A stretch of 64,000 bases of DNA from Phocaeicola sp. (GTDB taxonomy: Bacteria > Bacteroidota > Bacteroidia > Bacteroidales > Bacteroidaceae): positions 1-64,000 of the forward strand of contig JALEQJ010000040.1 in the NCBI GenBank assembly GCA_022764505.1. Direction: 5' to 3'. The notes beneath the pieces were generated by a model, which worked only from the letters and a program-made list of their open reading frames with translations, was not told the origin of the DNA and did not search any database. Every line of letters starts with the position of its first letter. Positions within the stretch are counted from its first letter, which is position 1. The translations under genes and the position numbers were made by a program. Below, piece by piece: positions 49,246-59,332 of the stretch.

Positions 49246-51333
49246 TCAATTAAAATGGAAGACACAACCTACAAAAAAGGTCCTTCCCATATAACTTTGC
49301 ATATAGCTCTTGGAATAATCCTCATTGTAATAAATAGCACTATGATTCTTCTCGTTAAATAAATTCGTAAAACACAGAAAAACAGATGCTTTAGCAAAGC
49401 TAAAACTAACATCCTTAGATATATTAACACTCAGATTTAGATACCGTTTGTATTGAGCAGAATTGATCTGTTTAGAATAAATAGGAATATAGTAATTATA
49501 TTTACTGTCAAAAGTAGCATACTCCACAGGAGTGTAATAAGTACCTGGTCTATTCCATAATAACAATGCTATATTTAGAAACTTAGGATTCTCATAGTTC
49601 AAAGTGCTTTTTATGAAATAATTAAGCTTGTCTTCCCCTTTATATTTTCTCCCTGAAAAGGAATAGTATGTATTCAAATAAATATTAGAAATAGACCATG
49701 ATACATTTTTTAGCAATTGTATTTTTAATGAAGCCTCAACTCCAAATATATATTTCTTATATGCTCCTCTCATTGGAGCTCTCTTGCTCACTCCTTCTTC
49801 ATCTTTTAAATATAAAGCTACATGCCCATTCAATCCATTTTTTTGATAATCATACTCAATACAAAACTGTCTACACCACATTTTTGAGTATCTTTGGAGT
49901 ATGCTTTCGTTATAATTATACATGCTAAGACTTGCTGCAGACAATAAAACCTTATGGCATGCATTTGTATACTTCAAACTAATGTTTGCATTGAATACAG
50001 GTTTATTTCCTTTAGCGAAACTATATTTCGCTCCTAACAAAGCACTATAATCCCCAAGAATAAATTTAACGGAAGCATAGGGTGTTAATTGCATCATACG
50101 TCCCTTTTCAGTACCTACCCAATCTTCTGTATAATTAGAAACAGTCTTGAAATTGGAAACTATACTATTCACTCCTAATTTGAACTGTAACTGTTCATTT
50201 ATAAATTGAGAATAGGATATTGCCCCATATAGATAATTGCAATATTCTGTCATAGCCAAATCGTAATACTTTACGTTTGTTTTAAGGTGAGAGTAAGAAA
50301 AATCCGCTTTCAATTTAAACCCAGCATAATAATATTCATAATTAACGATGTTATTGAAAAAGGAGGATTTATTCAAATAACCAGCTTCTTTATTTAAATA
50401 TAGTATTGGGTAATCTCCATCTTCTTTCATGTAAGAAGAGAAAAAAGAATATTTTGAGTCTTTCAAAGTTTTATTATAACGTCCCCCTATATCATAACTA
50501 TGATAATGATTTATTTCCTTGGTTTTGTTCATCTTTATGAATGGATATAAATCTGTATAAGATATATATGATTCCCAAAATCCATTGTTGAGATTCTTCG
50601 CTACAGAAAGGCTGGAGCCTACAGATGATAGAAAAAAGGTCTTCTTATCTTTCACCTCTGTATTTAGTTGCATATTAACACTTCCCGAAGCTGCATTCTC
50701 AAATTCTATTGGAGAATTTGAAGCATAAATTGACTCGGATCCTACAAATGCTGTATTCATAGATGAAGAACTTGCAATGGAGTTATTGACATAATTACCC
50801 TTTGTTGGGAAAAATAGAGGAATACCATTGATATACACCATCGTATATCCCATAGAACTTCCTCTGAGTGACGGTTTAGCACTTTCATGGGTATTTGTAG
50901 AAGCTACAGTAGAAAGCACAGCATTTAAAGGATCTGCCTGTGACATAGGAGAAATCAAAATTTCAAGTTGGCTATACGATTTCATCGGGAAGTCACTACT
51001 AAACTCTTTACTTCTGAATACCATAACATCATTTATCCCCACAGACTTCTCTGTCATTATAACTTGATTGTTCTTTTGTAAATCATGAACAGAAACTCTT
51101 AATTCATGAAAACCTATAAATGAAAAAATGATGGTATCTTGTTCCTGAACATCTGATATTAGAAAACACCCCATATTATCACTAACAGCAAACTTATCCT
51201 TAGAGTTTGCTACATATACTAATACTCCAGACATTGGTTCTCCTTTTGTCAGGATAACACCATGAACGTCAGAGGACAAAGCTTGTACATGAATTGTAGC
51301 AAACAACACAATAAGAATAGCCCAACAGCGCAT
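49246..51333 (-). CDS. TonB-dependent receptor of the RiPP cluster
   Basis: Signal peptide, CarboxypepD-reg-like N-domain, plug SLRGSSMGYTMVYINGIPL, beta-barrel ending GRTFFVGCVFHFN. Confidence 0.85.
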   Translation of the reverse strand: MRCWAILIVLFATIHVQALSSDVHGVILTKGEPMSGVLVYVANSKDKFAVSDNMGCFLISDVQEQDTIIFSFIGFHELRVSVHDLQKNNQVIMTEKSVGINDVMVFRSKEFSSDFPMKSYSQLEILISPMSQADPLNAVLSTVASTNTHESAKPSLRGSSMGYTMVYINGIPLFFPTKGNYVNNSIASSSSMNTAFVGSESIYASNSPIEFENAASGSVNMQLNTEVKDKKTFFLSSVGSSLSVAKNLNNGFWESYISYTDLYPFIKMNKTKEINHYHSYDIGGRYNKTLKDSKYSFFSSYMKEDGDYPILYLNKEAGYLNKSSFFNNIVNYEYYYAGFKLKADFSYSHLKTNVKYYDLAMTEYCNYLYGAISYSQFINEQLQFKLGVNSIVSNFKTVSNYTEDWVGTEKGRMMQLTPYASVKFILGDYSALLGAKYSFAKGNKPVFNANISLKYTNACHKVLLSAASLSMYNYNESILQRYSKMWCRQFCIEYDYQKNGLNGHVALYLKDEEGVSKRAPMRGAYKKYIFGVEASLKIQLLKNVSWSISNIYLNTYYSFSGRKYKGEDKLNYFIKSTLNYENPKFLNIALLLWNRPGTYYTPVEYATFDSKYNYYIPIYSKQINSAQYKRYLNLSVNISKDVSFSFAKASVFLCFTNLFNEKNHSAIYYNEDYSKSYMQSYMGRTFFVGCVFHFN

Positions 51334-51339
51334 AAATGC

Positions 51340-52083
51340 TTAAAGTTTATTCTTTAACCTAATAATATCCAAAGCCCCGGGATACAATTCAAGAGCTTTC
51401 TGATACATTTCTTTAGCCTTAACCTTTCTGCCTGTTTCTACATAATATTGAATCAGTGTTGAATAAGCGTCTACAATACCCCACGTTGGAGAAAAAGGCT
51501 TCTGTGAGTTCCTCATACTAATAGCTTTAAGCAGAAATAATTCTGTCTTCTTTTTTCCTCCATACTCTTTGGGGGTATAATAGTCATAATAACCATTAAC
51601 ATAGTATGCTCTTGGATTTGAACGATCTAATTCTATTGCCATTTTCAAGCTATTATTGAGCTTATCCAAAAAGACAAACATATCTTGCCTCTTTACGAAT
51701 TGGAAATAAAATATTTGTTCATAGGCAAGCAAGCTATAGTATTCAGAGGTTTTTTCGTGATTTTTCTCGAGATAACTTATAGCTTCTTCTACATACTTTT
51801 TCGAAATTTCCCAATCTCCTCCTTTAAATACAGAAATAGACTTTTTGTAATACAAATATGAAATCCAGTACTGATAATGAGATTTCATATTCTCTGATTT
51901 CTCTGTATTATACATGGAAAGCAAAGCCTTTTCAGTGTCTTGATATGCTTGGGGATTCTTAAAAGAAGCAATAAAACAACTATCAATTTTAGACTCTATC
52001 CCTTCAAGTATCTTTACTTGTTGGGCAGAAAGTGTATTGACACACAATACGACTCCTATAAAGAACCAAACTATTTTTTTCAT
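51340..52083 (-). CDS. Exported TPR-repeat protein
   Basis: Signal peptide MKKIVWFFIGVVLCVNTLSAQ; TPR-like C-terminus GRKVKAKEMYQKALELYPGALDIIRLK. Confidence 0.7.
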   Translation of the reverse strand: MKKIVWFFIGVVLCVNTLSAQQVKILEGIESKIDSCFIASFKNPQAYQDTEKALLSMYNTEKSENMKSHYQYWISYLYYKKSISVFKGGDWEISKKYVEEAISYLEKNHEKTSEYYSLLAYEQIFYFQFVKRQDMFVFLDKLNNSLKMAIELDRSNPRAYYVNGYYDYYTPKEYGGKKKTELFLLKAISMRNSQKPFSPTWGIVDAYSTLIQYYVETGRKVKAKEMYQKALELYPGALDIIRLKNKL

Positions 52084-52086
52084 AAC

Positions 52087-52797
52087 CTAACGTATAAATT
52101 TTATTTTCTTTAAAATCTTCACAAAAACAAGAACTAATACAAGAACCCAACCCAAACTATACAGTAAACCAATAGGGTTACCACGCATGAAGTCTAACAC
52201 ACTTCGTAGGGGGAAGGCATATCCTATAATATCAAAAAAGGCATTTGCTTTGGTCAAAACAAAAAAAGCATCGGAAAGAAAAATGCTCAACATATAATAT
52301 AATCCTATGATGCCTTGATCCTTATTATCACGTAGTCCCCAAAAAGATATGGACAGACCTATGAGTGAATAAATAGTAAATATCAAAATAATTCCAAGTA
52401 CATAACGCAGAAAGGCACCATAACTTGGTGAAAAATCAAATATACTATAAGATACTGCCATGAGCAACAACATGGAGAAAAGAACAAAGATGATCCTTGC
52501 AACGATAAACCCACCAAACAAATAGAGCATCTTTACTGGATAACCTTGAAAATATTTAATAATATTCTGAGAGTAATACTTTTTTATTACGGGACCTACA
52601 GCATAAAGAGCATCACTACAAACCATACTCCCTATAATACCAGGCAGAAAGAATTCAGCATAATCTGCATTAATATGAAAAGCAAAACCGAAAATAACAA
52701 ATAGTATAGGAGAAAGTACTATTGTAAAGAAGATGGATTCAGGAACTCTGCAAGACATCAAAAACTGATAATAAAATAACGCTACAAACTTTTTCAT
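52087..52797 (-). CDS. ABC-2 type transporter permease
   Basis: Six hydrophobic segments; directly after ABC ATPase. Confidence 0.8.
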   Translation of the reverse strand: MKKFVALFYYQFLMSCRVPESIFFTIVLSPILFVIFGFAFHINADYAEFFLPGIIGSMVCSDALYAVGPVIKKYYSQNIIKYFQGYPVKMLYLFGGFIVARIIFVLFSMLLLMAVSYSIFDFSPSYGAFLRYVLGIILIFTIYSLIGLSISFWGLRDNKDQGIIGLYYMLSIFLSDAFFVLTKANAFFDIIGYAFPLRSVLDFMRGNPIGLLYSLGWVLVLVLVFVKILKKIKFIR

Positions 52798-52805
52798 AGA
52801 GAGAC

Positions 52806-53666
52806 TTATTTAGTGATATAATTATATACATCTCTTAGGGTAATGGGCAGAATGGATAAGTTTGAGATATGATTGTTATTGAATTTAAGAAGTAGCTCTC
52901 TTTTTTCTTCATCTGTTGTGTAATAAAATATATACTCATTATTGAGCTTATTGTGAACCCAATAGGGAATACTATCCAATAATAGAGCCTGTATCTCGGA
53001 CAAAACAATTTTACCTTCAAAAGGGCAATACTTGCCTATCAATTCAGAAGCGGGAGTTGGATTATTAAGTATTTTTCCATCTTTGATAAACATAACTGCA
53101 TCTGCATGTAAGGTTACTTCCTCCCAAATGTGAGTCGTAAAAATAACCGTGCATTCCATACAAGATATAGTGTCCCAAAAAAGATGCCTTGAATTAGGAT
53201 CAAGCCCATCTAAAGGCTCGTCCATAAAAACTACTTTCGGCTCAAAGAATAGAGAGGCGTATATTCCTAATTTTTTGTTTTCTCCTTTTGAAAGTACTTT
53301 CAGCTGCTTATCAAACAATTCATATAAGCAGAACTTCTCCAAGAGAGCATTATCTACCTTATGATTATAAATAATAGAAAGTAATGATACGATCTCACGA
53401 ACCGTTAATAATGGAAAAGAGGCGAACACATCATACAATATGCCATAAGGACCAGATTCGTGTACCTTTTCAATAAAACTATTCTTATCAAAATCACACA
53501 CAATATTGCCCAAAATCCCATCAAACAAAAGGCTTTTACCTGAGCCATTTACTCCCAATATGGCTAATTTCTGATTCTCCTGAACAGTAAATGAAATGTT
53601 ATCTAAAAGAATCTTAGAACTAAGTCTGTAAGAGAGGTTTACTATTTCAAATTCTTTTCTATTCAT
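52806..53666 (-). CDS. ABC transporter ATP-binding protein
   Basis: Walker A GVNGSGKS, signature-like LSKGENKKLGIYASL, Walker B VVFMDEPLDGLDP. Confidence 0.9.
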   Translation of the reverse strand: MNRKEFEIVNLSYRLSSKILLDNISFTVQENQKLAILGVNGSGKSLLFDGILGNIVCDFDKNSFIEKVHESGPYGILYDVFASFPLLTVREIVSLLSIIYNHKVDNALLEKFCLYELFDKQLKVLSKGENKKLGIYASLFFEPKVVFMDEPLDGLDPNSRHLFWDTISCMECTVIFTTHIWEEVTLHADAVMFIKDGKILNNPTPASELIGKYCPFEGKIVLSEIQALLLDSIPYWVHNKLNNEYIFYYTTDEEKRELLLKFNNNHISNLSILPITLRDVYNYITK

Positions 53667-54519
53667 AACTGCGTTTCCCTATTACAATCGTATTTTGAAT
53701 GGATTCTAACTGCCCATCAATACCCAAGAACTCCTCTATGTCGCTATCATGATATCCTCCAAGCATACAACAGCCTAAATCCAGAGCTTCTGCTATCAAA
53801 CTCATAGTCTGTCCTAGAAATCCAACCTCAAGTAACATAAATCTATATCCACGCTCACCATATTTAATATATAGACGATCAATAAAAGCTGTGGTAAAGA
53901 TTACACAACTCACGTCTTTAGAATTAATATATGGATCCGCTCCAGAGTGCTTCTGTATCACATCCAAGAAATCTCCATATTTTACTACTTCTATAGAATT
54001 ATCATCTGGACTGTAATGATATAACCCTTTAGGTAGTTGGGAGTTTATAGTTACAATATATATCTCACATGCAAAAAGACCTCCCCCTGAAGGTACAGGT
54101 CTAAATTTCCATGCCACTCCCTCATTAATACTCTCCTTACGATTTATTCCATACGAATACCTCAGGATATAATACAATTCTTTTAATGAAATATTATAGG
54201 GTGTGTACTTCCTTGTGCTCTTTCTTGATCTTAATACATTAAATATATTTACATTCACCAAACTATCTTCGTAATCATTAAGATAGAATTTCTGGTGCCC
54301 TTCATATCTCTTAAAAGGCTGAGCTGCTCGTTTTAAAACAAATGGGTGATAAAAACCAAATGTCAATTTTGACAGTTTTTTTACGTCAAGCACGTCGTAC
54401 TTGGAATCAATCAAATACTGCATACACAAAGATGATTCATACTTACGAACATTATATATAGATGAGTCTTTCTTGCGTATCTTATCCAGTACGCTTGCTG
54501 TTAAAGTATCTTTGTTCAT
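53659..54519 (-). CDS. SagB-type dehydrogenase (FMN nitroreductase family)
   Basis: RSRKSTRKYTPYNISLKELYYILRYSYGI, FRPVPSGGGLFACEIYIV, LGCCMLGGYHDSDIEEFLGID. Confidence 0.88.
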   Translation of the reverse strand: MNKDTLTASVLDKIRKKDSSIYNVRKYESSLCMQYLIDSKYDVLDVKKLSKLTFGFYHPFVLKRAAQPFKRYEGHQKFYLNDYEDSLVNVNIFNVLRSRKSTRKYTPYNISLKELYYILRYSYGINRKESINEGVAWKFRPVPSGGGLFACEIYIVTINSQLPKGLYHYSPDDNSIEVVKYGDFLDVIQKHSGADPYINSKDVSCVIFTTAFIDRLYIKYGERGYRFMLLEVGFLGQTMSLIAEALDLGCCMLGGYHDSDIEEFLGIDGQLESIQNTIVIGKRSYE

Positions 54520-54574
54520 TATATTGATCTTTTACTTTTAAAGTTTTAGCACAGAGTGTCAAATAGTTCACATT

Positions 54575-55879
54575 TCACGGGAAAGGGTGAGGTTTGATCG
54601 TCAAGTCATCAAATGATAGTTTTGTAAATCCCATTTTCTCTGGTACTTCAAACAATCTATTTCCTCCAAGATAGTATCTACCATAAGCACCATTAAGTGG
54701 AATAAGTTGAGGACATATAACTCGAATCACTTTGAAGTTCTCTTCAGCAATATCCTCAGTAGTGATATCTTTGCAATATATATCAAGTCCTAAGTCTTTA
54801 AAGATTTTCAGTATACTTTTAATCTTGGAACTAGAGCTCATTTCACTTTCTTCTTCATATGCTACAGATTTACTTTCTGACCTTTCTATCCATTTTCTAA
54901 AGATCTCTTGCTCCTCAGGGTGTCTAGTATAGTATATGCTATGATCCTCAAAAGATTTCAGTTCACTTAAATCATCCATCTTCTTTTCATTCTCTTTTAG
55001 TAAAAAACGGTAATAAGGAACAGATTGACATAATTCTAAAATTGTTTTATTGATAGCAGCAGTATATGTCATCCTCGTTGCTGCAGAAAAAGCTACGAAT
55101 TTTCCAAAATCATGTTCACCTTCTAATATACCGACTATTGAAGGCACTTTAATATCAGTTGTCATGTCAAAAAGATGTAGTTTCATATGTGATGGAATTA
55201 TCTTTTCAACATTCTTCTTTAACTTACCTTGTATCTTTATTTTAGGGAGTTCTAGTTGTCCCATCCAACTAATCATAAATGCGTCCCTTTCAATCACTTC
55301 ATATATAGCATTAAGAAAAGCATCATAATAATTCGTATGGGCTGCAAAGCCTGTAGATATTTGTTCAGATATATGTATTTTCCCTTTTGTAAATGGCATA
55401 TATATAAAAGTTGAAGGACATAAGACCTCTTTTCGACTTAATACATCATAAACCTTGTCCCAATAAACTACAGTATCATTAGTAAAAGGTTTGAAAGGAA
55501 AAGAATTTTCTTGGTATTGGTAATTATGAAACAATGAAAATGAAGATGGACAAATCGCATCATAACCACGAGCTATTAAATCCGTATAAGAAGATTCTAT
55601 CATCGTTTCTAAGTTATAAAAGGTAGGACAATAACGCTCTACTCCCTCACCAATAGCCGATAAAACTGCTTCTTCTAACTCAAATCCACAACCTCCACTT
55701 TTACCGGCATAATACTCGCCATTCAGAACTTTTGTTTCACAATTATACGCAGAGACAGCCTTGATTTTTGGATCTGAGTTGAATTTTTCAACGTTGCCTA
55801 TATGAGTGAGAATCCCTGTCATCTCGGATACAAAATTTAGGGATCGTTCCAATTTCATATGTGAACTTTCTATTATCAT
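54575..55879 (-). CDS. YcaO-domain cyclodehydratase (azoline-forming type)
   Basis: GGCGFELEEAVLSAIGEGVERYCP, ISTGFAAHTNYYDAFLNAIYEVIERDAFMISW; C-terminus KPHPFP contains PxPxP. Confidence 0.93.
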   Translation of the reverse strand: MIIESSHMKLERSLNFVSEMTGILTHIGNVEKFNSDPKIKAVSAYNCETKVLNGEYYAGKSGGCGFELEEAVLSAIGEGVERYCPTFYNLETMIESSYTDLIARGYDAICPSSFSLFHNYQYQENSFPFKPFTNDTVVYWDKVYDVLSRKEVLCPSTFIYMPFTKGKIHISEQISTGFAAHTNYYDAFLNAIYEVIERDAFMISWMGQLELPKIKIQGKLKKNVEKIIPSHMKLHLFDMTTDIKVPSIVGILEGEHDFGKFVAFSAATRMTYTAAINKTILELCQSVPYYRFLLKENEKKMDDLSELKSFEDHSIYYTRHPEEQEIFRKWIERSESKSVAYEEESEMSSSSKIKSILKIFKDLGLDIYCKDITTEDIAEENFKVIRVICPQLIPLNGAYGRYYLGGNRLFEVPEKMGFTKLSFDDLTIKPHPFP

Positions 55880-55890
55880 ATCTCAAATTT

Positions 55891-56850
55891 TTATAGTATT
55901 TCCAATGTTATAGGGTCAAGCCATGGAGCACATGCATTATTCATTTTTATGCTACAATGAGGGCAAAATGGAACCTTATAAAAACGATGCCAATTTGTTG
56001 TTAAATCATCAAAATTTATTTCATATAATTGTTTGTAAGTATAAGGGAAGCTATAATCCATAACAAACTTTTTACATTCTATGATTGCTATATTATAAAC
56101 AATGTTATAATTGCTAAAATTCATTCTTCCGATATGGCTATTTCTCAAATTCTCAACAAGCCATTCATCATAAAGTTCCAATTCCTTATAATTTATAAAG
56201 GTTGATTTGATCCTTTTTTCAAAACAAGAATAACATCCTGTTTTTTCACCACAAAATAAAGGTCCAACAAAACCACGATTATGTCTAAAGCAAGAAATCA
56301 AAAGCCACGCCTTATTTAATGATAAAGCTATTTTGTTATAGCGGCTTAAGAAGAAAGGGTTATAGCTAGTTTTATCAACTATAGTAAAGTCTTTCTTAAA
56401 TAGAAAATCTCTGATTTCATCATCTGTAGTATCTTTATCGTACCTTAAGAAAGATAAATTTGTTTTAGCTAACTCTGAGTTTGAAGCTATATCATATGCT
56501 ATTTTGTTATTTTTAGTAATAACTACACCTATATTTTTTTTATAAAACTCTTCGTCAATACCAAAGTTACTATCATATATATTACCTTCAGATAAAGAAC
56601 TTTCGTCATTATAGTGTAAAAAACCATTTTGTTTTAATGTAAAGAAAAAATCTAAGATTTCGCTAAACTCATACTTTTCCTTAAACTGTCTTACTATTTT
56701 AGAATAATCTTCCGAAGAATTCAATAAGGACTCAAACATACATTTCTTTTTATCATTCTTATCGAACTCCACCTTAAACATTCTTCCTGCACTATGCAAC
56801 TGATAGCATTGGTCAGAAATTTTAATTACGTCAAAATGTCTTTTTATCAT
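55891..56850 (-). CDS. TOMM leader-peptide-binding / E1-like cyclodehydratase partner
   Basis: N-terminal winged-helix-like segment, RGFVGPLFCGEKTGCYSCFEKR and C-terminal FCPHC (two paired-Cys sites); adjacent to YcaO. Confidence 0.8.
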   Translation of the reverse strand: MIKRHFDVIKISDQCYQLHSAGRMFKVEFDKNDKKKCMFESLLNSSEDYSKIVRQFKEKYEFSEILDFFFTLKQNGFLHYNDESSLSEGNIYDSNFGIDEEFYKKNIGVVITKNNKIAYDIASNSELAKTNLSFLRYDKDTTDDEIRDFLFKKDFTIVDKTSYNPFFLSRYNKIALSLNKAWLLISCFRHNRGFVGPLFCGEKTGCYSCFEKRIKSTFINYKELELYDEWLVENLRNSHIGRMNFSNYNIVYNIAIIECKKFVMDYSFPYTYKQLYEINFDDLTTNWHRFYKVPFCPHCSIKMNNACAPWLDPITLEIL

Positions 56851-57152
56851 CGGATCAATGATTTATTATCTTTAGTTTAGTTCCTAATAAGGCATCTGTA
56901 AAAAGAATTGAGAATAAACTCTTTGCAGGAAAAATAAACGCCCACAAAAGCAAATAGAGAATATAACTATAAGCTTAAATAGATTAGAAACCGAAAAAAA
57001 ATATTGCTAATTTATTCAAAAGAAAACTTGTGGAAATGAAAGAAAAATTCCCACTCTACGTCAAACTCCACGAATTGGAAGAATCTTGACCACTATCTGT
57101 AAAGTATATGTATGTAAAAATGTCATAAACAATCGCTTTACGGATTACACTT

Positions 57153-57184
57153 CAAAGTTATGACCCGCAAATGACGTACACAAG
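57153..57184 (-). promoter_or_regulatory. Candidate promoter for the RiPP operon
   Basis: Minus strand CTTG - 20 nt - TAACTTTG; implies about 300-nt leader before 56850. Confidence 0.4.
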
Positions 57185-57415
57185 TGGATAATAAAAAAAA
57201 TGCTATAATTTCTTTTTTTTTAACACCTCAAAAAAAAGAGCAACATAAAATCATAAGCCTCAGATTTTCATTCTATACTTTCTGACACTTTAGTTTATTT
57301 CACAGCAATGAGTAATAAAAACAATCTTATTATTTCTTTCGGATATATAGATGTTTCTTTCTTCCCTATAATCTGAGAACTATACTCAAAGCATACGTTT
57401 TTATATGGAAAATCG

Positions 57416-57423
57416 TACTTTTG
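57416..57423 (+). promoter_or_regulatory. Putative -7 box TACTTTTG of the lptG-like gene
   Basis: TAnnTTTG; also retained in duplicate A. Confidence 0.5.
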
Positions 57424-57450
57424 CAAGACTTCTAATAGGAAGTGTTTACT

Positions 57451-59331
57451 ATGCTACGTATAAAGAAACTGGACATATTTCTGCTGAAGAGTTATCTGCT
57501 TGTGTTTGCAGGTACTTTCTTTATCTGCCTATTCATCTTTATGATGCAGTTTTTATGGAAATACGTAGACGAACTGGTGGGAAAAGGACTCTCTTTCGAT
57601 GTCTTTGCACAGTTTTTCGTATTGGCAGGTATCACACTCATTCCTATGTCTTTGCCTCTGGCTATTCTTTTGGCATCACTTATTACTTTCGGGAATTTCG
57701 GTGAACGGTACGAGTTACTCTCTATGAAGGCGGCAGGCATTTCTCTTTTACGCATATTACGCCCTATCGCCCTACTCTGCACCTTCTTAGGCTTTACTTC
57801 TTTTTATTTCCAAGATGTAATAGGACCCAGCGCACAAAAAGAACTGTGGACACTGCTTATTTCTATGAAGATGAAAACCCCGGAAGTAGAAATCCCGGAG
57901 GAGGTATTCTACAATGATATGGACGGGATAAACATCTATGTAAAAAAGAAAGACCCTCAAACGGGAGAATTGAAAGATGTGCTTGTTTACGATTTCAGAG
58001 AAGGCTTTGAGAACGCACGCATCGTATGGGCAGAAAGAGGAAAACTGGAAATGTCCGCAGATAACCAGTTCATCGTGCTACACTTTTATAACGGAGAGCA
58101 GTTTGAAAACCTCAGAGAACAGGCTGGGCTATCCAATAACGTACCTTATAGAAGAGAAACTTTCAAAGAAAAGCACGCTATCATACCGTTTGACACGAAT
58201 TTCAATAAGGTAGACGGCAACTTCCTCGATGAACGTGCAGATACCAAAGGTATGGAACGTATCAATCTTGCCATAGACTCTCTTACACACTATGCAGACA
58301 GCGTAGGAAGACTCTACTACGACCGTACAATGCAACAAAATGTCTTTCGGGACAGAGTGCCTACCACAGAGGTAGCAGAAGTTTCCACAGCCCCACTTCG
58401 CTTGGACAGCATCTTTCGGAGCTTAAACAGAGAAAAGAAACTCAATGTCCTCCAACAAGCCTCTATGGAAGCCCAAAATATGATGAATATGGGAGAAGTG
58501 GAAGGTTACACACTGGTAGAAACAGAGAAAAACATACGTTCGCATATCTCTGCGTGGCATAGAAAATTCACCTTGTCTTTGGCTTGTTTGCTGTTCTTTT
58601 TTATCGGCGCACCATTGGGATCTATCATCAGAAAAGGAGGGTTGGGTACCCCTGTCGTGATTTCCGTCTTGTTCTTTGTTTTGTATTACATTATAGACAC
58701 AGGGGCTATGCGTATTGCCAAAACAGGTGGTATGAGCCCTATCTTAGGTACGTGGATCAGCTCTTTGGTATTGGCTCCCATCGGGTTTTTCCTTACTTAT
58801 AAATCCAATAGAGATTCTGTAGTATTCAATATAGACACCTATACCTATATGATACGCAGGTTCTTCGGTATAAGAGGCAAAAGACACATAGCAAGGAAAG
58901 AGGTCATCATCTACGAACCCGGTCCTACTTGTGCCACTAAGTTATCCGAACTATCTACGGCGTGTAACCAATATCTCGCACTGCACCTCCAAAAAATCAC
59001 TCCGAACTATATCAAGCTCTTTTGGTACAATGACCAAGAGGCTGAAGTTCGCCATATAGTAGAAGATATGGACAAACTGATAGAAGAACTGAGCAACACA
59101 AAAAATGCTCATATTATCAATGCACTGAATAAATTTCCTTATCTTGCCTCCAATGCGCATCTATTGCCTATCCGACAGAGATGGCAGAGTGTACTATGCG
59201 GAGTATTCTTCCCCATAGGTATTTGCTTGTGGGTACGCATATGGAAGTATAGAAAACGCTTGAAAAAAGATCTACAGACTATTATTTCTACAAATCAAAC
59301 CATCATAGAATTATTACAAACCCCAATATAA
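57451..59331 (+). CDS. LptF/LptG (YjgP/YjgQ) family LPS export permease
   Basis: [46 protein letters not shown]; start taken at MLRIKKLD. Confidence 0.9.
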   Translation: MLRIKKLDIFLLKSYLLVFAGTFFICLFIFMMQFLWKYVDELVGKGLSFDVFAQFFVLAGITLIPMSLPLAILLASLITFGNFGERYELLSMKAAGISLLRILRPIALLCTFLGFTSFYFQDVIGPSAQKELWTLLISMKMKTPEVEIPEEVFYNDMDGINIYVKKKDPQTGELKDVLVYDFREGFENARIVWAERGKLEMSADNQFIVLHFYNGEQFENLREQAGLSNNVPYRRETFKEKHAIIPFDTNFNKVDGNFLDERADTKGMERINLAIDSLTHYADSVGRLYYDRTMQQNVFRDRVPTTEVAEVSTAPLRLDSIFRSLNREKKLNVLQQASMEAQNMMNMGEVEGYTLVETEKNIRSHISAWHRKFTLSLACLLFFFIGAPLGSIIRKGGLGTPVVISVLFFVLYYIIDTGAMRIAKTGGMSPILGTWISSLVLAPIGFFLTYKSNRDSVVFNIDTYTYMIRRFFGIRGKRHIARKEVIIYEPGPTCATKLSELSTACNQYLALHLQKITPNYIKLFWYNDQEAEVRHIVEDMDKLIEELSNTKNAHIINALNKFPYLASNAHLLPIRQRWQSVLCGVFFPIGICLWVRIWKYRKRLKKDLQTIISTNQTIIELLQTPI

Positions 59332-59332
59332 T

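Noticed and set aside
49074-49265. 63-aa minus ORF MSSILIENLCPAITIVF... in the ORF track
   Set aside because: Out of frame with, and overlapping, the Cys/Ser/Thr-rich precursor; it overlaps the receptor end and looks like a shadow ORF
49153-49362. 69-aa plus ORF opposite the receptor/precursor junction
   Set aside because: Antisense to the RiPP operon with no recognisable features
57035-57090. Short plus ORF MKEKFPLYVKLHELEES* before lptG
   Set aside because: Only 17 codons, no context; could be an IS-end remnant but cannot be supported from sequence alone
47237-57400. Phage or conjugative element origin of the accessory block
   Set aside because: No integrase, transposase, relaxase or phage structural gene is visible in the interval
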